This document shows positions 1-8,113 of a stretch of DNA of 34,864 bases, piece after piece. Source of the DNA: Myxococcota bacterium (lineage in GTDB: Bacteria > Myxococcota_A > UBA796 > UBA9615 > JAKLKC01); contig JAKLKC010000064.1 of the NCBI GenBank assembly GCA_023150875.1, positions 1 to 34,864 on the forward strand. The letters run 5' to 3'. The stretch's first letter is position 1; each line of letters begins with the position of its first letter. The notes beneath the pieces are model-generated. The model ran no database searches, was not told the origin of the DNA, and saw only the letters and a list, made by a program, of their open reading frames with translations. The position numbers and the translations under genes are program-made.

Positions 1-69
1 CCGCCCTACGTTCCGGATCGGGTGGGCCTGGGAACGGAGAAACTGGGGAGGAACCTTCGGAACGTGGTA

Positions 70-1446
<1,377 letters not shown>

Positions 1447-1510
1447 GGTGCGGCTCGGTGCTCCCCTCGCGGCCGGACTCCCGGTCCGAGGCCGGGATCC
1501 GGGGCCGGGA

Positions 1511-1539
1511 ATGGTAGTGCGGGCGTCCCTCCGGCGCAA
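1511..1539 (-). promoter_or_regulatory. Candidate sigma-70 promoter of asnS
   Basis: On the minus strand, TTGCGC (1539-1534) is followed by a 17-bp spacer and TACCAT (1516-1511). This would start transcription near 1504, about 58 nt before the asnS ATG. The same TTG / 17-18 bp / TA-rich -10 form recurs at several other gene starts in this window, which supports it. Based on pattern only. Confidence 0.45.
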
Positions 1540-1657
1540 CGAGGGCCCGGGTGGAGCCCGGGAGCGGGGAATGAGGGGCGAGGGGCAGTGGCCCGCTCCT
1601 TGCTCCTTTCCTCGCAGGCGGATCCACGAGCGGGGGCCGCCGGGAGGGACCGAGACC

Positions 1658-1960
1658 GTGAGCTATTCCAGCGAGAACATCCAGTCCAGTGTTCGGCCCG
1701 AGCCGGGCGAGAAGCTTCGGGTGAAGGGCAAGAGGTTCATGAGCACCATGGAGATCCCTCGGGAGACCTACATGGTCGCCGTGGTCGGCTCCATCGCCCT
1801 GTCGTCCTACCTCTTCCTGAGCGGGCGGCGGGACTGGGGCATCTTCGTGGGCCTCTGGGCTCCGACCTTCCTCAACCTCGGGCTCTACAACAAGCTTCTC
1901 CGACCGGGCGAGCCCGCCTCGGGGAGCGAGGAGGAGGTCTCGCGGTACCCGCAGGTGTGA
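1658..1960 (+). CDS. Small two-helix membrane protein, function unknown
   Basis: A 100-residue protein I do not recognise. The GTG at 1658 is preceded by GGGAGGG at a good distance; an internal ATG at 1739 would give a 73-residue alternative. The first ~35 residues are polar. Two hydrophobic segments follow ([18 protein letters not shown], then [20 protein letters not shown]), separated by a short RRDW loop, so a two-pass inner-membrane hairpin is predicted. The short C-terminal tail is acidic. It diverges from asnS and converges on the Rad52-like gene, with a hairpin between the two stops. No operon partner is visible, and nothing in the sequence indicates a function. Confidence 0.72.
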   Translation: MSYSSENIQSSVRPEPGEKLRVKGKRFMSTMEIPRETYMVAVVGSIALSSYLFLSGRRDWGIFVGLWAPTFLNLGLYNKLLRPGEPASGSEEEVSRYPQV

Positions 1961-1968
1961 CGGTGAGG

Positions 1969-2000
1969 GGGGGGCGGCGCCGCGGGAGGCGCCACCCCCC
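1969..2000. terminator. GC-rich hairpin between convergent genes, possible bidirectional terminator
   Basis: Six G (1969-1974) pair with six C (1995-2000). After one C-A mismatch, GGCGCC (1976-1981) pairs with GGCGCC (1988-1993) around a 6-nt loop. It sits 8 nt after the stop at 1960 and 46 nt before the stop of the opposing gene at 2046. There is no T tract, so intrinsic termination is uncertain. Confidence 0.4.
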
Positions 2001-2045
2001 GCCTGGAGGTCGCGGCGCCGGGGACGGGGTGGCGCGCCGGGGAGG

Positions 2046-2993
2046 CTAGAGGGCCACGTCGCCGTAGTCGAAGGGGATCTCGTCCTCCCCCGGGGCGGGC
2101 GCGCCGGCCGCCTCGTCGGCGGTGGGCTCCCTCCCCAGCAGGCGCTCGGCCTCGCGGCGGAGGACGTCCGGGTCGATGGCGGTGAAGCGGAACCACGCCT
2201 GCTCCTGCTTCCAGGCTTCGGCGCGCTCGTGGAAGGCGCGCAGGGACTCCCAGCCGCGCCAGTCGCCGTCCCGCTCCCAGCCGGTGAGCACCCGGCTCAT
2301 CGCCCGGAGCAGGTCGTCGTCCCCCGAGGCGATGGCCTGGAGGGCGTGGCCCACCCGCGCCGCCCAGTCCTCGGGCATGGGCACCGGGGGACGCTGGCCC
2401 CGGGCCTGGAGGGGGACCCGGGGGACGTAGCGGGGCGCCGGGCGGTCGGTGCCCGGGGAGGCGCCGCGCCCCCCGGCGGACTCGTCGTCCTGGGTCGTGG
2501 GAGCGAAGCCGCGCCCCTCCCGGGCGTCGACCTCGCCCGCGAAAGCCGCCAGCCTGCCGGCGTAGGCGTCGCGGCCGACGCCGGCCCGACTCATCGCCTT
2601 CTGGATCGCGTAGGTCACGGCGCCGTTCATCGCGTCGCCGGGATCCCTCTGCACACAGGTCCCGAAGGCCTCCCGGTGCACCTTCGCGTCGCCCAGGCGG
2701 AGGTCGACGCCGACCCGCACCGTGGCCTGGAGGGAGTGGCCGTCCCGGATCGCCTCGATCCGGGGCTCATCCAGCAGGGCGTAGTCCCAGCCCTCGGGGC
2801 CGAAGACGCGGCAGACGGCGTCGATGACCGCCTGGGGGACGTAACCGTAGAAGACCGGGGCGTTGCGCCCCTTGTGGACCCTCTGCACCACGTCGGCACC
2901 GGAGGCGCGGAGGATGTCGTTGACGCGCTCGACCGCGTCCCACAGGGCGGACGCCGGGCCGGGCTCGGGGCGGCGGGCTGCCTTGACCGTCAT
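2046..2993 (-). CDS. Rad52/Rad22 (DdrA-like) DNA-repair protein
   Basis: A 315-residue protein resembling the Rad52/22 family, ssDNA-binding and annealing proteins that include Deinococcus DdrA and phage recombinases. The conserved part is residues ~15-145: ALWDAVERVNDILRASGADV, then FYGYVPQAVIDAVCRVFGP, and the family hallmark GDAMNGAVTYAIQKAMSRAGVG. The middle is Pro/Arg-rich and probably disordered. A second conserved-looking part (residues ~215-290) contains GWERDGDWRGWESLRAFHERA. The tail includes GEDEIPFDYGD, reminiscent of the acidic SSB tip but not at the very end. The ATG at 2993 has GGGAG 8 nt upstream; an ATG at 3053 is possible but adds a non-conserved stretch. No phage genes flank it, so it looks like a resident chromosomal gene. 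The family call is good; the exact biochemical role is inferred. Confidence 0.78.
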   Translation of the reverse strand: MTVKAARRPEPGPASALWDAVERVNDILRASGADVVQRVHKGRNAPVFYGYVPQAVIDAVCRVFGPEGWDYALLDEPRIEAIRDGHSLQATVRVGVDLRLGDAKVHREAFGTCVQRDPGDAMNGAVTYAIQKAMSRAGVGRDAYAGRLAAFAGEVDAREGRGFAPTTQDDESAGGRGASPGTDRPAPRYVPRVPLQARGQRPPVPMPEDWAARVGHALQAIASGDDDLLRAMSRVLTGWERDGDWRGWESLRAFHERAEAWKQEQAWFRFTAIDPDVLRREAERLLGREPTADEAAGAPAPGEDEIPFDYGDVAL

Positions 2994-3348
2994 GTCGTCT
3001 CCCGCGAGGTCCGCCGTCGGGCGGCCTCGATCCGTTGCGCGGGGGGCTCCCACCCGCGGCGGTCAGAACGCGCACATACTACATACGGACTCGTCGGGGC
3101 GCCAGAGGAAGGTCCATGATTTCTTCAGTAACGGAGAGGAGTTCCGGCGGAGGCGCCACCCCCGTGCGGGGGAGGCGAGGGAGGCGATGGGGGGCGACTT
3201 GACGGAGGAGGGACGGTGCGCCGATCATCGCCCCACGCGCACGGCCGGAAAGCCCACCCCCTCTCATCCATGACGCCGGTATCCCGATGAGTAGGCCGCG
3301 GACGGGTCCGGGACTCGGTCCCCCGGGACGCAGGGAGACGCGACCAGG
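2994..3348. other. Divergent intergenic region (Rad52-like / sugar-dehydrogenase)
   Basis: A 355-bp region without a convincing gene. It holds an AT-richer patch at 3074-3090 with TAGTAT (minus strand, 3081-3076) as a weak candidate -10 for the Rad52-like gene. On the plus strand it holds the better promoter candidate at 3199-3228. The rest is GC-rich, with no repeat recognised. Confidence 0.5.
3199..3228 (+). promoter_or_regulatory. Candidate promoter of the sugar-dehydrogenase cassette
   Basis: TTGACG (3199-3204), an 18-bp spacer and GATCAT (3223-3228; 4 of 6 matches to TATAAT) lie upstream of the gene at 3349. The resulting leader would be about 115 nt. Pattern only. Confidence 0.35.
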
Positions 3349-4662
3349 ATGAACGCGAACACGCAGTTGCTGGGCCTGCTGGAGCGCCGGGAGGCCCGGG
3401 TGGGCATCATCGGCCTCGGCTACGTGGGGCTCCCCCTGGCCATCGAGGTGGCGGGGGCGGGGTTCCTGGTGCGGGGCTACGACGTGGACCCCCGGAAGGT
3501 CGCGCGGATCGAGGCCGGCGACTCGTACATCCAGGACGTGCCCTCGGCGCGCCTCGGGGAGCTGGTGGAGTCCGGCCGCCTGAGCGCCGCCACCGGGTTC
3601 GACTCCCTGGCGGAGATGGACGCGGTGGTGATCTGCGTCCCCACGCCCCTCAGCAAGACCAAGGACCCGGACATCTCCTACGTGGTGGCCGCGGCCGAGC
3701 AGGTCGCAGCGCACCTGCGGCGGGGCCAGCTCGTGGTGCTGGAGAGTACCACCTACCCCGGGACCACCCGCGACCTGCTCAAGCCCATGTTCACGCGGTC
3801 GGGTCTGGAGATCGGCGTGGACTTCCACCTCGCGTTCTCGCCGGAGCGGGTGGACCCGGGCAACCCGCGCTTCGGGGTCAAGAACACCCCCCGGGTGGTG
3901 GGCGGCGAGACGCCGGCCTGCGCCCGGGCCGCCTGCGCCCTGTACCGGTCCTTCATCGACACCGTGGTCCCCGTCAGCTCCACGGCCAGCGCCGAGATGG
4001 CCAAGCTGCTGGAGAACACCTTCCGGGCCGTGAACATCGCCATGGTGAACGAGGTGGCGATCATGTGCCGGAAGCTGGGGATCGACACCTGGGAGGTGAT
4101 CGAGGCCGCGGGCACCAAGCCCTTCGGGTTCATGAAGTTCTACCCCGGCCCGGGGCTCGGGGGGCACTGCATCCCGGTGGACCCGCACTACCTCTCGTGG
4201 ATCCTCAAGAGCCTCAACTACAACGCCCGCTTCATCCAGCTCGCGGGCGAGATCAACAGCGCGATGCCCTCCTACGTGGTGGACCTCGTGGCGGACGCCC
4301 TGAACGAGGATCGCAAGCCGATCAAGGGCTCCAGGGTCCTCATGCTCGGCGTCGCCTACAAGCCGGACATCGACGACGTGCGGGAGTCGCCGGCCCTCGA
4401 CGTGATGGAGCTGCTCCTCGCCAAGGGGGCGGACCTGGTCTACTCCGATCCCCACGTCCCCGAGGTGCGCCTGGGGGACCACCTGCACAGGGGGGTCGAG
4501 GTGACGCCGGAGCTCCTGGGAGCGGTGGACTGCGTGGTGATCGCCACCAACCACCGTTCCTTCGACTACGACGCCATCGCCTGCGCGGTGCCCCTCGTGG
4601 TGGACACCCGCAACGCCACGCGGGACCTCCCGCCCCGGCGCGCCCGGATCGTGAGGCTGTGA
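3349..4662 (+). CDS. Nucleotide-sugar 6-dehydrogenase, WbpA/TviB type (UDP-GlcNAc or related)
   Basis: An NAD-dependent enzyme that oxidises C6 of a UDP-hexose to the uronic acid, supplying uronate sugars for surface polysaccharide or glycolipid. The 437-residue protein has the three-domain layout of the UDP-Glc/GDP-Man dehydrogenase family. The Rossmann motif is VGIIGLGYVGLPLA with glycines 22, 24 and 27. The central helical domain contains AKLLENTFRAVNIAMVNE. The catalytic site is GGHCIPVDPHYL with Cys274, and the C-terminal UDP-binding domain contains VLMLGVAYKPDIDDVRESP. The ESTTYPGTT segment and overall form fit UDP-N-acetylglucosamine or N-acetylgalactosamine dehydrogenases (WbpA, TviB) better than UDP-glucose dehydrogenase (Ugd), but the substrate is inferred. 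Its stop overlaps the next gene's GTG (GTGA), implying translational coupling. Confidence 0.93.
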   Translation: MNANTQLLGLLERREARVGIIGLGYVGLPLAIEVAGAGFLVRGYDVDPRKVARIEAGDSYIQDVPSARLGELVESGRLSAATGFDSLAEMDAVVICVPTPLSKTKDPDISYVVAAAEQVAAHLRRGQLVVLESTTYPGTTRDLLKPMFTRSGLEIGVDFHLAFSPERVDPGNPRFGVKNTPRVVGGETPACARAACALYRSFIDTVVPVSSTASAEMAKLLENTFRAVNIAMVNEVAIMCRKLGIDTWEVIEAAGTKPFGFMKFYPGPGLGGHCIPVDPHYLSWILKSLNYNARFIQLAGEINSAMPSYVVDLVADALNEDRKPIKGSRVLMLGVAYKPDIDDVRESPALDVMELLLAKGADLVYSDPHVPEVRLGDHLHRGVEVTPELLGAVDCVVIATNHRSFDYDAIACAVPLVVDTRNATRDLPPRRARIVRL

Positions 4663-5762
4663 CCGGCGACCCGGCGCCGGCGGGCGGCGGCGACGGGGTA
4701 CCGGCCCGGGGCCGGCGGGCGATCCGGCTCGTCGCCTCCCTCGCCGTCGGGCTGGCCTGTCTCTGGGTGGTCTTCCGGGGCGTGGAGATGGAGGCGTTCC
4801 TGGAGGCTCTGGGCTCGGCCCGGCCGGGCTGGATCCTCGCCGGCAGCGCAACCTTCGCCGCCATGCACCTGGGCCGGGCGATGCGCTGGGGGGCCCTGAT
4901 CCGCCCGGTGAAGCGGGTGCCGGCCCGGTCCTACGTGTCCATCTGCAGCGTTGGCTTCCTGCTCCTGACCACCTTGCCACTGCGCCTCGGGGAGCTGGCC
5001 CGCCCCTGGCTGCTCCACGAGAGGGAGGACGTCCCCTTCGGGGCGTCGGTGGCGACGGTCGTTGTGGAGCGGACCCTGGAGGTGCTGTCGCTGGCGGGGC
5101 TCATGGCGCTGGCGGTGCTGCTCGCCGACGTCCCGATGGCGGACGTGCGGGTCGCGGGGGTGGACCTGCCCCTGGTGAGCGCCGGCAGGGCGGCGGTGGG
5201 GATCGCCCTGGTGCCCTTCCTGGGGACGCTGGTGGCGGCGATCGCCCTGGGGGAGAGGGCACCCGCGCTGGCGCGGGCGACGCTGGGGCGCCTGCACGGA
5301 GGGTTGGGGGAGAGGACCGCCGCCTTCGCCGGCTCCTTCGTGTCCAGCCTGCGAACGCTGCGCACGCCCCGGCTGGCGGGGGAGGTCCTGTCCTGGACCG
5401 TCGCCACCTGGGCCCTCAACGTGGCGACGATGTGGCTGTTCTTCAGGGCTTTCCCGGCGTTGGACCAGCCGGCGCTGGACAGTGGCGCGGCGCTGGTGGT
5501 GCTGGTGGTGCTGGTGGTGGGGGTGATGGTGCCCTCGGGGCCGGCCTTCATCGGGACTTTCGAGCTCTTCATCGGGGCGGCCCTGGGCCTGTACGGGGTG
5601 GCGGAGGCCGACGCCGCGGCGTACGCGGTGACGGTGCACGCTGCCCAGCTCGTGGTGTTGGGCGCGTTCGGGGTCTTCTTCCTGGTCCGGGACCCGGTCC
5701 CGATGGGACGGCTGCTCGGGGTCCTGGGCGGATCCGCCCCGGGGCCGAGGAGGGCGGCGTGA
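4659..5762 (+). CDS. Lysylphosphatidylglycerol-synthase-TM/UPF0104-type flippase-like membrane protein
   Basis: A 367-residue polytopic inner-membrane protein of the PF03706 family (AglD, UPF0104 and the flippase domain of MprF). Visible segments include LVASLAVGLACLWVVFRGV near the N-terminus, the family-typical LGRAMRWGALIRP (~70-82), SVGFLLLTTLPLRLGELARP (~96-115), and late hydrophobic stretches rich in Val/Leu (GAALVVLVVLVVGVMVPSG, then FIGTFELFIGAALGLYG). There is no soluble synthase domain, so it is more likely a lipid or lipid-linked sugar transporter than an aminoacyl transferase. The GTG at 4659 overlaps the TGA of the dehydrogenase, and its own stop overlaps the next GTG in the same way. 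The context suggests it handles the product of the dehydrogenase pathway; the substrate is unknown. Confidence 0.85.
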   Translation: MTGDPAPAGGGDGVPARGRRAIRLVASLAVGLACLWVVFRGVEMEAFLEALGSARPGWILAGSATFAAMHLGRAMRWGALIRPVKRVPARSYVSICSVGFLLLTTLPLRLGELARPWLLHEREDVPFGASVATVVVERTLEVLSLAGLMALAVLLADVPMADVRVAGVDLPLVSAGRAAVGIALVPFLGTLVAAIALGERAPALARATLGRLHGGLGERTAAFAGSFVSSLRTLRTPRLAGEVLSWTVATWALNVATMWLFFRAFPALDQPALDSGAALVVLVVLVVGVMVPSGPAFIGTFELFIGAALGLYGVAEADAAAYAVTVHAAQLVVLGAFGVFFLVRDPVPMGRLLGVLGGSAPGPRRAA

Positions 5763-6382
5763 GCCCCGGGGGGAGCCCCGCGCGCCGGGACGAGCGGCGA
5801 TGGGCGGGGCCGTCCATGGCATGGGCCGTCTCCTTGGCGGCGGCGATGGTGGGGTCGGCAGCGCCGGCGGAGGGAGGGGGAGGGGAGGAGGCCGCCCCGC
5901 GCCCCGCCGTCCGGGACCACGACCAGGACGGATACTGCGCCCAGGGAGCGCGGTGCCCACCGGGGCTCGACCGGGGGGACTGCGACGACGGCGATCCCGC
6001 CACCCATCCCGACGCCGTGGAGGTGGCCTACGACGCCATCGACCAGGACTGTGACGGCGAGGACCTGATGGACGTGGACGGCGACGGCTTCCGGGCGGTC
6101 CAGGTGGGGGGACCCGACTGCGACGACCTGGACGAGGGGGTGAACCCCTCCAACCCCGACGATGGGGACGGAGACGGCGTCGATGACGACTGCGACGGCG
6201 AGGTGGACGAGGACGCGCCGCCGCCGGATCCCTGGGGGTGCGCCACGGCGGGAGGCCCCCCGGCGCGGGCGTGGGCAGCGATCATGCTCCCGTGGGCCTG
6301 GGTCCTGGGGCGCCGGATGGCGAGGGGGCGGACGCTCGCCCGGCGGCGGGGCGTCGGGGTGCGAGGAGCGGACGCGGGCTAG
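5759..6382 (+). CDS. Small secreted MopE-repeat protein with MYXO-CTERM-like tail
   Basis: A 207-residue predicted surface protein. A hydrophobic signal segment (AWAVSLAAAMVGSAAPA, ~21-37) follows a basic N-terminus. Two putative metal-binding repeats of the Cu-binding MopE type follow: GDCDDGDPATHPDAVEVAYD ending QDCDG (~73-100), and PDCDDLDEGVNP ending DDDCDG (~119-147), linked by DVDGDGF. The end is WGCATAGG (Cys161), a hydrophobic stretch WAAIMLPWAWVLG and RRMARGR, resembling the MYXO-CTERM sorting signal but with a ~15-residue basic tail beyond the Arg cluster. The GTG at 5759 overlaps the flippase stop; a start at the ATG at 5816 would keep the signal peptide. Its stop shares a CTAG with the stop of the opposing gene. 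Metal binding is inferred from the repeat family. Confidence 0.8.
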   Translation: MSPGGSPARRDERRWAGPSMAWAVSLAAAMVGSAAPAEGGGGEEAAPRPAVRDHDQDGYCAQGARCPPGLDRGDCDDGDPATHPDAVEVAYDAIDQDCDGEDLMDVDGDGFRAVQVGGPDCDDLDEGVNPSNPDDGDGDGVDDDCDGEVDEDAPPPDPWGCATAGGPPARAWAAIMLPWAWVLGRRMARGRTLARRRGVGVRGADAG

Positions 6383-7062
6383 TCGAGGTCGGTGGGATCG
6401 TCCTCGAGGCGGTCGGCGATCCCGGATGCCTGCTTCTTCTTGTCCTTGCCGGTCCTGGCCTGGCGCTTACCCGACTTGCCGGCGGCGCCGTCGTCCTCGA
6501 GCAGGGTGATGCCCGCGGCGGAGTCGCCACCGGGCCCGCCGTCCTCGGCGTCCTCGTCGAGGGCGGCGGGCTCGTCGTCGGCGTCTTCGACGGGGCCGAC
6601 CTCGTCGTCACCCGGCTCGGCGTCCTCGGCGATGGGGCCCAGCTCGTCGGCGGGCGTGGCGGCCGGCGCCTCGGCCTTTCCCCGGGACTTCTCGCCCTCC
6701 GCGGGGCCATCGAGGTCCTCGACCCCGAGCGCCTGGATACTCTGCTGGGCCGTGTCGGCCTCGGGCTCGGACGGAGCGTCGGCCTCGGTGGCCACCGGCC
6801 GGCCCCGCGCCGCGGTCTTGAGGTCGGCGGCGTCCAGGTCGAGGTCCATCAGCTCGGCGGAGTCCTTCGCGTAGCGGTCCTTGCAGGCCTTCCGGTCGGC
6901 ACCGGTCAGCCCGGACGCGTCCTTCTTGAGGATCCCCGAGCAGTACTCGTCCAGGGTCTTGCCGTAGTACAGGTCCGCCTGTTCGGCCGCCCGGGCGGAC
7001 GGCGCCGAGACGAGCACCGCGAGGGCGCCGAGTACGAGGGTGCGCGCGGCGGGGTTGGCCAT
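6379..7062 (-). CDS. Exported acidic low-complexity protein, function unknown
   Basis: A 227-residue protein with a clear Sec signal peptide (LVLGALAVLVSAPSARA, cleavage expected after ARA, ~25). A short structured-looking segment (~26-75) contains YYGKTLDEYCSGILKKD and ADRKACKDRYAKD, with two cysteines that could form a disulfide. The rest is an Asp/Glu/Ala/Pro-rich acidic region, ending with a Lys-rich patch (GKDKKKQ) and a final acidic stretch, so most of it is probably disordered. I recognise no family. A candidate promoter lies at 7132-7161, back to back with the promoter of the YfgM-BamB pair. The stop overlaps that of the convergent MopE-type gene by four bases. Confidence 0.75.
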   Translation of the reverse strand: MANPAARTLVLGALAVLVSAPSARAAEQADLYYGKTLDEYCSGILKKDASGLTGADRKACKDRYAKDSAELMDLDLDAADLKTAARGRPVATEADAPSEPEADTAQQSIQALGVEDLDGPAEGEKSRGKAEAPAATPADELGPIAEDAEPGDDEVGPVEDADDEPAALDEDAEDGGPGGDSAAGITLLEDDGAAGKSGKRQARTGKDKKKQASGIADRLEDDPTDLD

Positions 7063-7131
7063 CGGATCCGTCTCCCGCGGGAGTCAGGTGTGGGCTGGCG
7101 GCCGCGGAGATCCTGCCGGACCAGCGGCAGC

Positions 7132-7161
7132 AAGGTAGCGGCGGCGCTGACGCGGTGTCAA
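7132..7161 (-). promoter_or_regulatory. Candidate promoter of the acidic exported protein gene
   Basis: On the minus strand, a perfect TTGACA (7161-7156), an 18-bp spacer and TACCTT (7137-7132). The start would be about 63 nt before the ATG at 7062. This is the best -35 match in the window. Confidence 0.55.
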
Positions 7162-7190
7162 TAGAAACGCACGAGCCGGGGGGGAACTCC

Positions 7191-7219
7191 TTGCGGACTC
7201 GGGGGTTGTTGACTAGTCT
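7191..7219 (+). promoter_or_regulatory. Candidate promoter of the YfgM-BamB operon
   Basis: TTGCGG (7191-7196), a 17-bp spacer and TAGTCT (7214-7219), giving a leader of about 36 nt before the GTG at 7262. It lies back to back with the promoter at 7132-7161. Confidence 0.45.
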
Positions 7220-7261
7220 TCCGCGGTCCCGAAGCCACCCTCCCCGGGGGAGCCCCACAGC

Positions 7262-8113
7262 GTGAGCGACAAGCAGACCCGCAAGGACCGGCAGCGCGAG
7301 CTGCTCCAGCCCGACGACTTCCTCGTGATGGGGGAGCGGCTCGTCCATGGCTTCGTCGTGCACTGGCGCGCGGTCGTGGCGGTGGTGGTGGTGGCGGTGG
7401 CGGTGACGGGGGCCTTCAGCCTCTGGGAGCGTCACCTCGACGGCGTCGAGGAGGAGGCGGCCGCCGCCCTTTACAAGGCGGAGAGCCAGCTCCCCTCCCA
7501 GGACCCCATGGAGATCTTCCAGCGGCTCCAAAGGGGAGAGACGGCCGCCCCCGCGGACGACTCCACCAAGCTGAGGGAGGCGGTGGCGGCCCTGGAGGCG
7601 GTGGCCACGAGCCACGGGGGCACGGTGCAGGCGGACATCGCCCGCATCGAGGCGGGCGCCGCCCTCTTCGAGCTCGGCGAGTATGCCAAGGCGGCCGAGC
7701 ACTTCGCCGCGGCCCGCGGGACCGACTCGGAGCTGGTGCGCCACCTCGCCACCCAGGGCGAGGGGCAGTCCCTCGTGGCGCTGGAGCAATGGGACCGCGC
7801 GATCCAGGCGTTCCGCGCACTGCGGGACGGGACGACGGGGCCGGTGAAGGAGCAGGCGTGGCTGGACCTGGCCCGGGCCCATGAGAGTGCGGGGAAGCGG
7901 GACGAGGCGCGGGCGCTCTACGAGGAGTTCGAGAAGACCTTCCCGGACTCGAAGCTCCTGGCGACGATCAAGGGGAGGCTGGCCTCGCTGGCGGCCGGCG
8001 GGGGAGGGGAGGGGTCGGCCCCGGTCCCCGCGCCTCCGGCGACGATCCCCCCGGCCCCCGACGGCGCGCCGCCCGCTGGCGGAGACGCCTCCCCCCCGGG
8101 TGAGAGCGGATGA
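7262..8113 (+). CDS. YfgM-like membrane-anchored TPR protein
   Basis: A 283-residue protein with a short cytoplasmic N-terminus, one membrane helix (VVHWRAVVAVVVVAVAVTGAF, ~33-53) and an extracytoplasmic TPR region. The helical repeats are visible as ADIARIEAGAALFELGEYAK, then GEGQSLVALEQWDRAIQAF, then ARAHESAGKRDEARALYEEF. The C-terminal ~40 residues are Pro/Gly/Ala-rich. This is the layout of YfgM (TPR_21, PF09976), a periplasmic-facing chaperone partner in Escherichia coli that is likewise encoded next to bamB. The GTG at 7262 is the most upstream start before the conserved N-terminus. Its stop overlaps the bamB ATG (ATGA). The family call rests on topology and neighbourhood; sequence similarity alone is moderate. 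Confidence 0.8.
   Translation: MSDKQTRKDRQRELLQPDDFLVMGERLVHGFVVHWRAVVAVVVVAVAVTGAFSLWERHLDGVEEEAAAALYKAESQLPSQDPMEIFQRLQRGETAAPADDSTKLREAVAALEAVATSHGGTVQADIARIEAGAALFELGEYAKAAEHFAAARGTDSELVRHLATQGEGQSLVALEQWDRAIQAFRALRDGTTGPVKEQAWLDLARAHESAGKRDEARALYEEFEKTFPDSKLLATIKGRLASLAAGGGGEGSAPVPAPPATIPPAPDGAPPAGGDASPPGESG

Noticed and set aside
3062-3080. LexA-type operator upstream of the Rad52-like gene (minus strand GCGCGTTCTGA)
   Set aside because: Only about 12 of 17 positions fit the myxobacterial LexA consensus as I remember it, including mismatches in the conserved GTTCAG half, so it is not supported.
4065-4658. N-terminal extension of the flippase-like gene (frame open from 4065)
   Set aside because: It lies wholly inside the sugar-dehydrogenase gene in another frame and shows no membrane segments; the GTG at 4659 gives the normal family length.
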